From Baylisascaris procyonis (taxonomy: Eukaryota > Nematoda > Chromadorea > Rhabditida > Ascarididae), in assembly GCA_037389465.1 (NCBI GenBank), contig JAZARR010000146.1:4558001-4622000 (forward strand): a stretch of 64,000 nt of DNA, written 5' to 3'. Positions 25,901 through 37,076 of the stretch are shown here, in pieces; the stretch's first letter is position 1; every line of letters starts with the position of its first letter. The notes beneath the pieces were generated by a model. It did not search any database. It worked only from the letters and a program-made list of their open reading frames with translations, and was not told the DNA's origin. The position numbers and the translations under genes were made by a program.

Positions 25901-28900
25901 TGCTCCAGATCTCCAATGACAGAAATGACCGCTGATGAACCTCACATTCCCGTTACCCAAGAAAATCGTAGGAGAAGGGAGGGAGGAAGCGTTCTCGGCT
26001 ACCCAATGTTGATTGCCACGAGGCGGAAATGTTGCCCATTCGCGGACTCATACTCGCAAAGCAAAAATTGGACTTTGATAAATGAAATGAAAGAAAAAAC
26101 GAACCTCGAGGTGAGAGAAAAGAATATTTTTGCACATCGCAGCTTCCAGCGCCCTTCTTGTCTCCTCATCCTTTGGAATAACAACCTTATCGTAGTTAGC
26201 CGCTTCATTCTCATCTGGCACCTGAAATTATTTTAAAATTGATAACTACAATTGCCCTTATAATCTATACTACAATTTGGAAGTCTAAAAAAAAATAAAC
26301 CAAACCTCTCATTAATGACGAAGACAATGCCTTCTTTCGAATACGCATAGTCACATTATCATTTTCAGCTTGGGAATAACCTCCCTAGCAGCGTAAGTTA
26401 AATAACCTCCCAATATGCTAGTTAAACATTCTATAAAAATGTGTGCCAGAAAAAGGAAGAAACAACTGTTAGACAATGGAGGAATGCAGAGGAAATTTGA
26501 AGTTAGACAAGTATTGGCACGAAGCCGTTCCGCTGTTTTCAACAGGAAAAGAATGCGAATTATAAAAGGATGCGGAAAAAAGTTAAGATTAGGCACATTC
26601 TTCACAGTCGCGAATAAAAAACAATTTCTTCATGGGGAAAAAAAAATCCAACACTGCAACATATAATTTTTTCAAACTAGCTAATAACCAACACAGGAAT
26701 TTTTCGAGATTTAATTTAACTCACTATATGGAAATTCACCATTACGGGTGAATGCCACACATTTATAAATGCAAGTGCATGAGATGCACAATTATATATA
26801 AATGCTGCCCAATAAAAACATCACAAATACAGCGACTTTGTTTCTGCACTAAGCATTCAGATAATGGAAAATCTTTCGAGTTTTATCTTTCCAAAGTCCG
26901 ATCCCTCCTCCAAAAAAGTATACTGCAACATTAAAATTGGTTAAAGGTGCAACTGGTGCAAAAAAAAAAACCTCATATACATAACAGCCATGCGGTAGTA
27001 GCCAAGTACAGTAAGAATCAAAACACCTAATCGATCATCTCGCAATCCAAAACATCTAGATATCACGAAGTTTATCAACAACAAATGTGCGGACAACATT
27101 CCAACTGTTACATTCCACAACACCGATAACGATCATTTTACAAGGCAACGAATCAACCTGTCTCGAGTTTGTTTTTCTTTCGGGTGGAAGAAAAATGAAA
27201 CAAAACGATATCGATATTTCCATTGCAAATTGCCACCTACGCGAATTCTCATGATGACCGACCGAAAAAAATCAATACTGCAGAAATATTCGTCTGATCG
27301 TTTAGGAAATTTTTGAGAAAAAGAAATGTAATACATTTCGAAATCATGAACAAATGAAACAACGAAAACGCTACCACTCCACCATATGTAAAAAAAAAAC
27401 CACCTGAACATATAGTCATCCATATCTAGCAGAAGCGCCATCTATAATCCCTCTATCGTAATCTTCGAAATTCAAACCCTGCCTATCAATATAATTCAGT
27501 GAATTTTTGGACGCGATGAGCGCAAGAAAATAAAATAAAATAAGGCAAGTTTTTGAAAAAGAAATGAGGCAATTTCCAATCTCAACGTTTCGGAAATGTG
27601 CGAATCTCAATAGGAACTTAATTATTACATGTAATATGCAGCAATTATTCCTATACTGAACTTTTCCTGTTCACTGATGGAAATACAAGTATAACAGAAA
27701 TATTAAAATATTTCCACAGACCGCAAGTACACGTTGAAGCAAACCTTTGGGGGAAGCGGTACAAATATCAAATAAGGTTCAATACTAAATCAAACCAATA
27801 GCTGAATTACTGAATGCCATCGAATATTCAGTCGAAACGCTCGCAAAGCAGTAAGCTTTACAGCACGAAAAACGTGCAAATGAACTGCAATTTGTTATGG
27901 AACCAAACAATTAAAGCCATTCGGCGGTTTTTGTCTAGCTCTCTGATGCACGGATGAAACTATCCACTAGGCGATCTCTTCCATTTCCATCACATGGATT
28001 CTTCCATTGCGTTTGAGGTTGTCCATCAAAACTCTACATCACCTTTACTGTCACTTGCTTAATTCTAGTTTCGTGATGCAATCACTAGTACCACAGGTAT
28101 GACTTATAAGAAAGCTTCTGAGCCAGTACTGCCAGATGAAAAGCAGTAATGCACATGTTGAGCGCACATAAAAGTATGGCATCGAATAAATGCTTAGTCA
28201 AAAACCTACATAAACGAGCAATAGATAATATGCTTAGTCATAAACGGTATGCCTGCCGCTTCTCATCTCCATGCATAGATCTCTCATGTTACCGACCTTT
28301 CATGTATTTATGAAAAGTGAGAACTTCATATAATATTCAAGCATAGATCTCTCATGTTACCGACCTTTTATGTATTTATGAAAAGTGAGAACTTCATATA
28401 ATATTCAAAACAGGTAACTCATGAGTGAAAATATCAGGCAGGTATCGTAAGCGACATCTGGCATCATCGCAAATGACGAATAGGATGACGCGCCTGAGCT
28501 GCAGATGTTGAAGTTAAGATCGACTGACAAACGGATAATTTGGAGTGGGTGCAATATATCGCACCCAGCAAGAAGTTAATAATTCTGTTATCTCGAGCTG
28601 ATTAATCGCATCTTGTAGCACGGCACCTAACTTTCACGAGCACCTCCTCCCTCCGCTTCCAGGCATGATGCGATGGCCGGCAACGTTTGGACTTCACATC
28701 GTGCTTCGAAATTGTTAGACCGCAAACACAAACATGATTCAACGCGATCTGCTTGATACGCATGTCACGGGTTATGGCTATATAAAATTTTCATATTCTT
28801 TTGGAATGGACCAGGAGAATGGGATTATACAATTGGTATTTACTATGCTTAAACTTATACAACTAATCCTTTTTCAATCAATCAACCAACAAAGCGTACT

Positions 28901-31900
28901 GTTCTGTGGAAAACAAGCTTCAATATGCTTGAAGTTTTTTGTTTATTAAATAATAAAAAAACAACGTTAATCTGATGAAACATTTCAGTTGAACTTATGG
29001 AAATGCCGACTATTAAGTGCACAATTTTAATCAAATGATCTAGAGCAATAGTTCGAATGGAAAAACCAAAAAAAGAAGCATCTCGAAAAGAAAATGAAAT
29101 CGTAGATGCGATAGAATGCAAAATTTATGACCGACGAGAGATTAAGGCAATGTTTGTATGAAGCATTCGCATACGACATTTCGATCGATATTTTTCTTCT
29201 CGATGGCTGCTAACATCGGTGCGAATAGCTTTTTCACTCTATGAGCAAGCAGCAGCAACGATGGTGCAAAAATTTTGGTGTTCCAAATTTGCTTAACATA
29301 TAATGCTAAGTATTAAGTCCCCACTACTCCCCCCTCCCTTTCCCTTTATAAAATTCATGCTATCGGTAGACAATATGAACATCAACAATATCTCATCTAA
29401 ATCAATTTGCTTTCAATTTCCTCCACAATTTGCATTTGACGAAATGCGCGAAAATATTAAGAACTCTACTACATAATATGTGTGTTCCTGCAGCGCTTTC
29501 CGGGTCTTTCTTCTTTCCCTTGAAAGTTTCCCCTCTTTTTATTGGTGGAACCATGCTCTGAATAAGGGCTATGAGTAACCCGTTCTGTCAAATGCATGCG
29601 ATACCTAAAATCTTAGACTCACTAGAAGCAAGAACTGATTGCTCGTCAAAACCAGTAGTTCCCGTCTGTCCAATACACACGAGATATGCAGATAACCAAG
29701 AATAAATCAATGTTAAAAACATTAAAAAGGTGAGAAAAATCATTTTTGATTTAAACATGTGGAATCATTCAAAAAACAAAAGAGGAAACATCAAAAGCTT
29801 CAAAACTTGATTAAACAAAAGCACAATAAGCATAACAAATGGAACAATGAAACAATAACTCCTCCTTAAAAGGGAATTTCAAGAACATGAAATTTGAAAA
29901 TTTTCCTCAAAATTTTTCCAGCGAAATGACCACTTGCGCAACTGTGCATGAGATTAAAGCATCTACCAATTATTTTGCAATGAGAAAGGAATGAAAATCA
30001 TTTACTTTCAAAGGAAAAGACAGTAGGGATGTCTACAATTTGTTAAACATACCTATGCTTCAACACGAATTTTCAAGTGTACCTATGCTCGCTATATGGT
30101 GTTCGTGCATTACTCTGAGTTATTGCAATATGCTTTTTTTTGTGTACGAATGGCACGCATCTCGTTGCTTTGCCCCTATCCCCCAAGGCATACCCCGATG
30201 CACACAGCAACAGCTAGCACAATATGCCCATTACACCTAGCTAGCTAGCTCTACTGACAGCTGACAACATTGCTGCACATATATTCCCTCATCATATTAT
30301 TTTAACAAATATATTTTTGAAAATGAATTAAAATAATATTGCAATTCATATTTAAAGAGTGTTAAATTGATGAATGCCGCATTGACTAGCTATACATCGC
30401 AAACAAAGCGTGAACTCTTTTATCAATGAGCACTCAGGCGTGAAACACCACTGCGAACCCAACTACGGAAAACACGTAGCGAAATGTTTGCATGATTCGC
30501 ATACCTATCAAGAAAAAAAGACAACACTAACATAAAAATGCAGCAAACGTGCATTTCCGATTGCATTGGGCATAAAACCTATTGAAGCGAATTGTTCGCT
30601 CATCAACCCCACTCTCTCGTCACATCACACCGAAATTACTCCACAATGATCATAGACTTCAGGTTATTTAGCTGTGAGTCACATCAACCGTGTGTACTTC
30701 TTTGTCTAAAAGATTTTTTACACAAAAAAAAAAACTAAAAAAATTTATTAACTTCGATATTATTCGTAGATGTCGCCAAAAATTTAATTTATGTCCGTTT
30801 TATTATGTCCAATAAAAATATTGCAAAAAATCCCTCATGGAGACCCATGTTTAATGCTCAAAGAGATAACGAAGAAATGCTAAAACAAATTTTTCAATTG
30901 CTCGATAAAATCATTGCTTCTTTCAACATAACTGCGCTCTCAATTGCAAGATGGTATCAAATGTGCCGCCAACTTATTTGCACGAATGTAAAGGTGAAAA
31001 AAAAAACAACAGAAACTAAACGTCTCAGAGCACTAGCGAAGACGTAAACTTCGCTTCAAAATGTAGCGTAATGAAATTTGCAACTTACGACAGGGGGTGG
31101 GAGGGGGGGGTGAGCGTGGAAGGAGGAAGGGGAGTGAAGAGGAGAAAATAATTCCGCCCTCACCGGAAACATACTTAGCTCTACTTAGTTGCTTTGCAAA
31201 AAATTTTCGTTCAGACCTTTTGATCGGTTTTGAGCTCAACTGAATAAACTCGAGCTGAGGAACTCAGAAAATAACTCCGCTTCTCCCACAAGCATGATGA
31301 TCTATCCTCGAGATAACACTGTTTGAAATTTCATTCCTCCTTCCAAACTAAGGTACAGGTTACATACGGCAACTAACTCAACAGAAGCAAAGCTCCGAAC
31401 TGTCCCAATTAAAATCGTTCAACGTTACAAACGGCAGAGGTTATTTTCTGCGGAACGGGAAGGGGATGAGGGAAGAAGTGAAATTATTCAGCTGATGCGA
31501 ACAGCTTATTAAGAAAAGTACGCTTCTGGAAATTCCCATAAGGCATTACCCTTTGTGAACTCCATGAAAGGTTTGGAAATAATTGAAAGAGAGAGGGGTA
31601 AACTCTTCCCAGGAAGTTGGGGAGGGAAGGGTAAGACAAACGAGGGGAGGGCGTAATTGGCATCGAAGAAAATACAACTGATCTACTCCACAGAAACATT
31701 TCCCAACAAGCATAACAACGATGGAACCATAATAGTCGAAGCATTAAAAAATTAGATACTAGACCCTCCCCTTTAGTGATAACATAAACCAAGTGCAGCA
31801 AAAAAAGGTCAATAAGGAAACAATGAACGTCTAAAAGCTGTAGAGGCATCAATACTGCAAAGAAAATGTGAACAGCTATACGAAGGGAAAAATAATTCGG

Positions 31901-33667
31901 GCCTCTCCGAAAGGCTGTTGAAAGTCTAAGGCTTGGTCCACAGTAACAGAAGAGTCCACATTTACGAACGCCTTTTCTAAAATGCAATGCAAACGAATTG
32001 CGCAAGTCAACTTCGCCGCACCAATTCCGCAATCACCCACATCACACCTACGATCAGCTGGTGAATGCATTTTGCAAGCAAAACATCCCCCCCCCCCCTC
32101 CTTCTAAACCATACCATCAATGCGAAAGTCTCATGGAACTATTTCACTAGAATCGAGAAATAAACGATAATCGGAAACAACGTTTATCAATCGATGAAAT
32201 ATAAACGAGTTGGGAATACGTCCCATCTTTGATAACTTCACTTAATCAATCGCTCAATGAATACACTTCAAAGAAAATCGTCACGTGCTTGTGAAGAGAA
32301 GAAACGATCACATGATACATGCTCATGCGTATTAAAATTCGAACTGGAATTGAGGATTAACTTGCTAGAGAATTGTTATTGAAAAATTACAGACTAATAA
32401 AAAACTGGTGAATAAAGCCTAGCTCTAATTAGAGACAGGTAAAAACTATGTAATTCGACGGAGATCTTGAAGCAGTGATAGCTGTTTTGTGAAATGTTAG
32501 CGACGATAAGAATATTCGACTAGGACGAGACGACTTACCTCGGCGCTAACTCCAAGTCGCCGCCGATTACCTTGTGGCAATTTTGGTGGCTCATCCATTG
32601 TATCGTCATCATCAACCGCTTCAGCACCATGACCCGATTCCTGCATATAAACGTATAGAAATTTTGGATACTAGCTAATCCTGGTTTTGGACCTCAAACG
32701 AGACATACTGATGTGCCATACCCATGACTACTCTAAGAATATCGCCCATCACCATCCGGCTAGCCGTCACCATGAAGGTGTCATAAAAGCGGTGCTGCTG
32801 AGTTTACATGAAAACAATTACCCGTTGCGAGGTGGATGCAACTGACGTTGCAGCCTGGCCGCCGGCTGCGGCAGTCGCACGACGTCGCCGCAAACTTAGT
32901 TGCTGACCCATGGCGCTGTCCGCTTACGTAATAACACGACGACGCTTGTCGGCTTCCATAGGCGTATTGCGTACGCGCAGCCAATACACAGAACACAAGC
33001 ACCCACCGATCGATGTGTCGGCTCTCTTTTGCGTCGATGCTCGCCTCGGCGCTCTATTTCTCTGCGTCATTTTGTTTTGTGCCGTACGCCTACTTCGAGT
33101 GCAATCTACCGCCCGGCAATTTTACTATATATTTTGTGCAGTGGCTTTTCGGCGTCTCATTTTCAACGTTGTCGACCCTCTCAAGATGAGATCCGCCAAA
33201 ACAAACAAATCACAACTTTCGAGCAATGAACAGTCCTTTTGTTACAATATCCGAAAATTGAACTCAAACGTGGTCGTTACTACTTCGTAGTATACCGCCA
33301 CTCGTAGCGCAATAAATCAGCATGTAAAGTATCAACTTACACACACTCCAACACCTTTTTGTTCGGTAAAAACTTTCCACAGAAGACTTTCATGAAGGTA
33401 CATACGCATACATGTGATACTACAAGTAGATCGACAGTACTACTTCAACGTAAACGCGAATAAGTACGAAATATTTCAGTAACGAACCTGGGAACGCTGC
33501 TCGTAAAGCTTTTCAAAGTGCTCTTTGAGGAAGAGGACTGGATTTTCTGGTTTGTGGATGCACAAACTGACAATCGCCTCCTTTACCAACTGCTGAATAT
33601 TGTGCCGTTGCACATAGGCTTGACACTGGGCCAACTGCGCCTCTTCACTTCCGCCCCCGGTTGCCAT
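22936..33667 (-). CDS. kin-2: cAMP-dependent protein kinase regulatory subunit, RI-like (kin-2)
   Basis: Eight exons, all in phase: 33488-33667, 32539-32640, 26105-26221, 25633-25749, 24351-24579, 24131-24216, 23576-23693, 22936-23108. They code for 373 residues, about the length of C. elegans KIN-2. Exon 1 is the dimerisation/docking domain ([20 protein letters not shown]), which pairs R subunits and binds AKAPs. Exon 2 holds an acidic linker and the inhibitor site RRRLGVS (86-92), with Gly at the phospho-acceptor position, so an RI-type pseudosubstrate. Two cyclic-nucleotide domains follow; their phosphate-binding cassettes are [14 protein letters not shown] (191-204) and [14 protein letters not shown] (317-330), both keeping the Glu and Arg that hold cAMP. 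The C-terminus is NSYVKLMT. The protein keeps PKA catalytic subunits inactive until cAMP binds. One residue is inserted in [11 protein letters not shown] relative to the usual form. The largest intron (26222-32538) is 6.3 kb. Confidence 0.95.
24938..24963 (+). other. G-run cluster in a kin-2 intron
   Basis: Three long G-runs (6, 6 and 5 G) separated by one to three bases on the + strand, which is the template strand of kin-2. The composition could support a G-quadruplex. A similar G-rich stretch lies at 31086-31120 in the large kin-2 intron. Confidence 0.4.
26222..32538. other. Large kin-2 intron without recognised genes
   Basis: 6.3 kb between kin-2 exons 2 and 3. It contains a 68-bp tandem duplication (28273-28408), G-rich and C-rich tracts, and a 182-codon antisense-to-window frame (31484-32032, - strand) with no recognisable motif. 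I see no nested gene that can be supported. Confidence 0.45.
28273..28408. repeat. 68-bp tandem duplication
   Basis: Two head-to-tail copies, 28273-28340 and 28341-28408, each starting GCATAGATCTCTCATGTTAC. They differ at one C/T position. The pair lies in the large kin-2 intron. The near-identity indicates a recent local duplication. Confidence 0.85.
32822..32911 (-). CDS. kin-2: Alternative first exon of kin-2, N-myristoylation type
   Basis: Within kin-2 intron 1 there is a 30-codon frame on the coding strand. It starts with ATG at 32911 and ends exactly at a GTAATT donor (after 32822), in phase 0, which is the phase kin-2 exon 2 needs. The leader begins [11 protein letters not shown] and continues Ala/Ser/Thr-rich. 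Gly at position 2 and Ser at 6 fit the N-myristoyltransferase consensus, and the four Arg give a basic membrane-binding patch. Spliced to exon 2 it would give 343 residues that keep the inhibitor site and both cAMP domains but lack the dimerisation/docking domain of exon 1. The exon lies in a CpG-rich island (about 32790-33130), consistent with its own promoter. Expression is inferred, not shown. Confidence 0.6.
32912..33130 (-). promoter_or_regulatory. CpG-rich segment upstream of the alternative kin-2 exon
   Basis: Strongly GC- and CpG-richer than the surrounding intron and directly 5' (on the - strand) of the ATG of the alternative exon. It is a likely internal promoter or 5' UTR. No specific factor site is claimed. 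Confidence 0.35.
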
Positions 33668-34450
33668 TCACACTGAAATCACGCATGCATTCTCAAGGAA
33701 GAGAACTCCTCTGCTATAAAGCAAAGGTTGAAAAATCGTCGACGCATTCATATATACTACCTTACAGGTGCAACTAATACAATCGGGAGCACCAGGTCCA
33801 CTCACATGGATATGTGTGCAAAAGAATGCCCGAAATGGTGTATTGCTAGCGACAGGAATTTTTAAATTACCGCCAAACGAACAAAACCAGACGCAAAAAG
33901 AAAAAAAAACGAGAAACTGGCTGTCGGAAACAGCTACAGATGGTAGATAGGCAATGAAGACAAAACAATATAACAAATCTGCTCGCGCCGTGTACGGTGT
34001 GTGCGTGTATGTGTGTGTATGTGTGTGTGTGCGGGTGGCACACCAAGATTGATGTAACGAACACGTTGAAAACATCAACACAAACCACCACTACCACCCC
34101 TAAATCCCGAACGTTTCATCGGCACACAGGCAGCGTGAGCACAGCCCGTGTCTGTGTGCTCTCTACGTCTATATGACCAGCCGTCGCTCTCTCCCTCCTT
34201 GCCTCGCAATCGCCACTCTCTGCGCTACTCTAGCGGGCGGTTACACTGCATCAGCCTTAAGCACGATAGCGCCTTATTGATTCTTGAGCATCATTCTACG
34301 GTATCGTGGCAATTTCAAATTACACAACGATCATATGTTGTTGCCTTGACTACTAACTTCCATCTCCGGATAGCTAAGAACTCAGCGCTGAAATGAACGG
34401 AATTTAGTATCCAAGCGATGTGAACATTCTTGCAGTCGGCCTATAAAGCG
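33668..34450 (-). promoter_or_regulatory. kin-2 5' UTR / upstream region
   Basis: Upstream of the kin-2 ATG (33667). It contains a GT-rich microsatellite (about 33998-34033, + strand) and a GC-richer stretch at 34120-34260. No open frame matches a protein. This is probably the leader and promoter region; boundaries are guessed from composition. Confidence 0.35.
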
Positions 34451-34698
34451 TTGCGGTTACGAGTTGTTGAACCGCCAACTCGCTAATAACCGAATGCCCT
34501 CTCAGCTAACGGTAATACCGCAACTAATTTTTTTCGTTAATCTCTTTTTCACTTACTTCACTTGTTTTGTTGTGTATTTCCATTTTATAATATCTCGAAT
34601 AAGCTTAATGCGCAACAATCCAAAGAGCAATTTCCTTCCGCTATGGTTATATGGCGATCCCTAAAAAAGCTTTCGTGAATCAATTATTCTCGGAACTT

Positions 34699-34707
34699 AC
34701 TTTTATG

Positions 34708-34793
<86 letters not shown>

Positions 34794-34800
34794 TAAAAGT
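34699..34800. repeat. Palindrome with a (TA)n core
   Basis: The arms are ACTTTTATGATA at the left and its reverse complement at the right, with an alternating TA run between, giving a 102-bp inverted repeat (the core has one interrupting C). It has the same design as the palindrome at 286-395, but the arm sequence is unrelated. Confidence 0.8.
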
Positions 34801-36998
34801 GATTCTGAGAGTGTGATGTCACTCTTTGAAGGTGAGGTCCATCTCACCATGCATAATCCTCAGCTAACGATAGTGTCATCTTATTTTCACACTCAACAAA
34901 TACCCATAACACGCTACACCTAATCAAGTGAATAAATCTTTCGACAAGTTGAATGATACGCCTCTCAGATTATGTTCTAACAAGCAGTGATTGCTAGCTG
35001 CTAATGTCTAACTACCAGGGTGCTGGTTGTAATATTTTATAAACTCAGTTAATTCCTTCAATAACTTTTATTTCTCATCTACATTTTCACCATCTTACTG
35101 ATGACAACAAAGCAATCGAAATCAGTGCAGCCACAATTAAATAGTTTACTATCGAGATTATATCATCTAAAGTAGAAGTAAAATTGTAATATTTTTGTCG
35201 TTAATCACAATTGAGTTCTTCGATAACTATAGGAAGGTATTTTTGTTATTGTTGTTTAATGGTCTTTCTGAAATTGTCTCAGCCCCAAACTGCAATATTT
35301 TTCTCAATAAATCAGGTTGAGTTGGTTTTCATTATAATGACTCAAATGTATCAAATTTCATCGTTCTAATTCATTCATAAAATGATAGATTGATTCTAAA
35401 TTCTAATGCAACACTCTTCTTCAAATCGTCATTAGCAATAAGCAGAGAGCACTCATTAATCTGTACTTTCATAAGTAATGTGTTAGCTAAATCTTAAATT
35501 TTAGATTGAAAATCACCTATGCACCTATGCATGGAAATTATTCAGCTGCAAGAGTTTAAATTAAAGCAAAGAATTGAAATTATTTAAGTGGAAGAACATT
35601 TCGCTAATTATATAGCGTCTCATCTCATATTAAACGATAAGCAGACTATCATAGACGAGGTTTTAGTATGGCAACGAAATGTGAATATAATAATAAATAT
35701 GTGCATGACGATTATCAAATAGCATCATTTACCGCGCTAATTTACTTGATATTAGAAGCTAAATTAAGCCATAAAACGCTACAAAAAACATGTTTTGATT
35801 GCGCTTAAGCTGTGTATTTTTTTAAATAAATCAAATTATATTAGTATGTACTGATTATCAGTGTTATTTGATTAAATCCTTGAATGGACGTTACCTAAAG
35901 CACCATAATAAAATATCTACTTCAGGCATCAATAAAAGCACCTCTTCTTCGAACATCAAGTACTTCAAACTTATTGCAGCACAAATTTACCTGTACCACA
36001 TCAATCATAGCTCAACGTTACCAACATTATTTCTATAATATTTTTATTACTAAGTATATAAAGTGATGCTATACATTTGAATTGCATATTGATCGATCGA
36101 TCCAAAATACAACTTCATAAACAATGAAATAGATAAAATATAAAGTAATGAATTTTTACTGATTATGATTCATAGGGTGATTGTAATTTCATACATAGCA
36201 ACGTTTGAAGTCTTGACATAATTGGGATATATCCGGCATAATCAAATTCTCTCCATAAAATTATTCGTGATATCTGGATGATTTTTTTTTTTTTTTGTGA
36301 AGGTTGTAAGGTGTTCTTTATTCCCTACGATACTGATACAACTCTCAAATGAGGTAAATCTTTTGAAATGCGATAATCACCTAGAAGTAATATTGTATGT
36401 TCACTTCTAAACAAAGTAATAGGCGTCACCACATTTCCAATTTTATACACTGATCAACGAATGTAATGTAAAATACAACCATTACAAAGAGGCCATTATT
36501 CGAGTTACTTTGGATGTTTTCAGCACTCTAAAATGAAAACAAAAAGAATAGGATTTTAAAGAAAAACCGTCGACGAGATTTGCAAGTGAAATATTAAGCA
36601 AAATTTATGGGAAAATTTGATAGACAAGTCGACATTATGAATCATCAAGCAATGAACCATTAAATAAGCTGCATTCTTTGAGTGCAGACTTCGTAGAAAT
36701 GATGAATTTGAGATCCTTCCTAGACGTCACGATCAGATAAATCCGAGCGTCCATGACAAAAAATATCAATCGATTATTAATTTCGATTCTAGCACAAAAC
36801 ACAAGTACCATTACCCAGTAGTCGCAATATGCTCTTGCAGCTATCTCTTCAATAGATGCAGTTGTCCTCATTAGCAATTACAAGGTAATGGAAATTAATA
36901 ACTCAGTTATCAGCAAAAAACATCAATAAAAAGTCTCAAGGAAGTTGCGGAATATGGTATCCCCTTGATGTACATCAGACTCGATGCAACTGTTAATT

Positions 36999-37076
36999 GA
37001 TCAAATCTCAATGGATGTTATTTAAATTAGAAGCGTTTGAACGTGAGAATACATCATCGAGTATAGGAAATTATTC
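36999..37076. repeat. Dispersed repeat, copy 1
   Basis: 78 bp starting GATCAAAT. It matches 48533-48610 in the same orientation and without gaps, with about 9 differences. This indicates an older dispersed repeat family. Confidence 0.7.
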
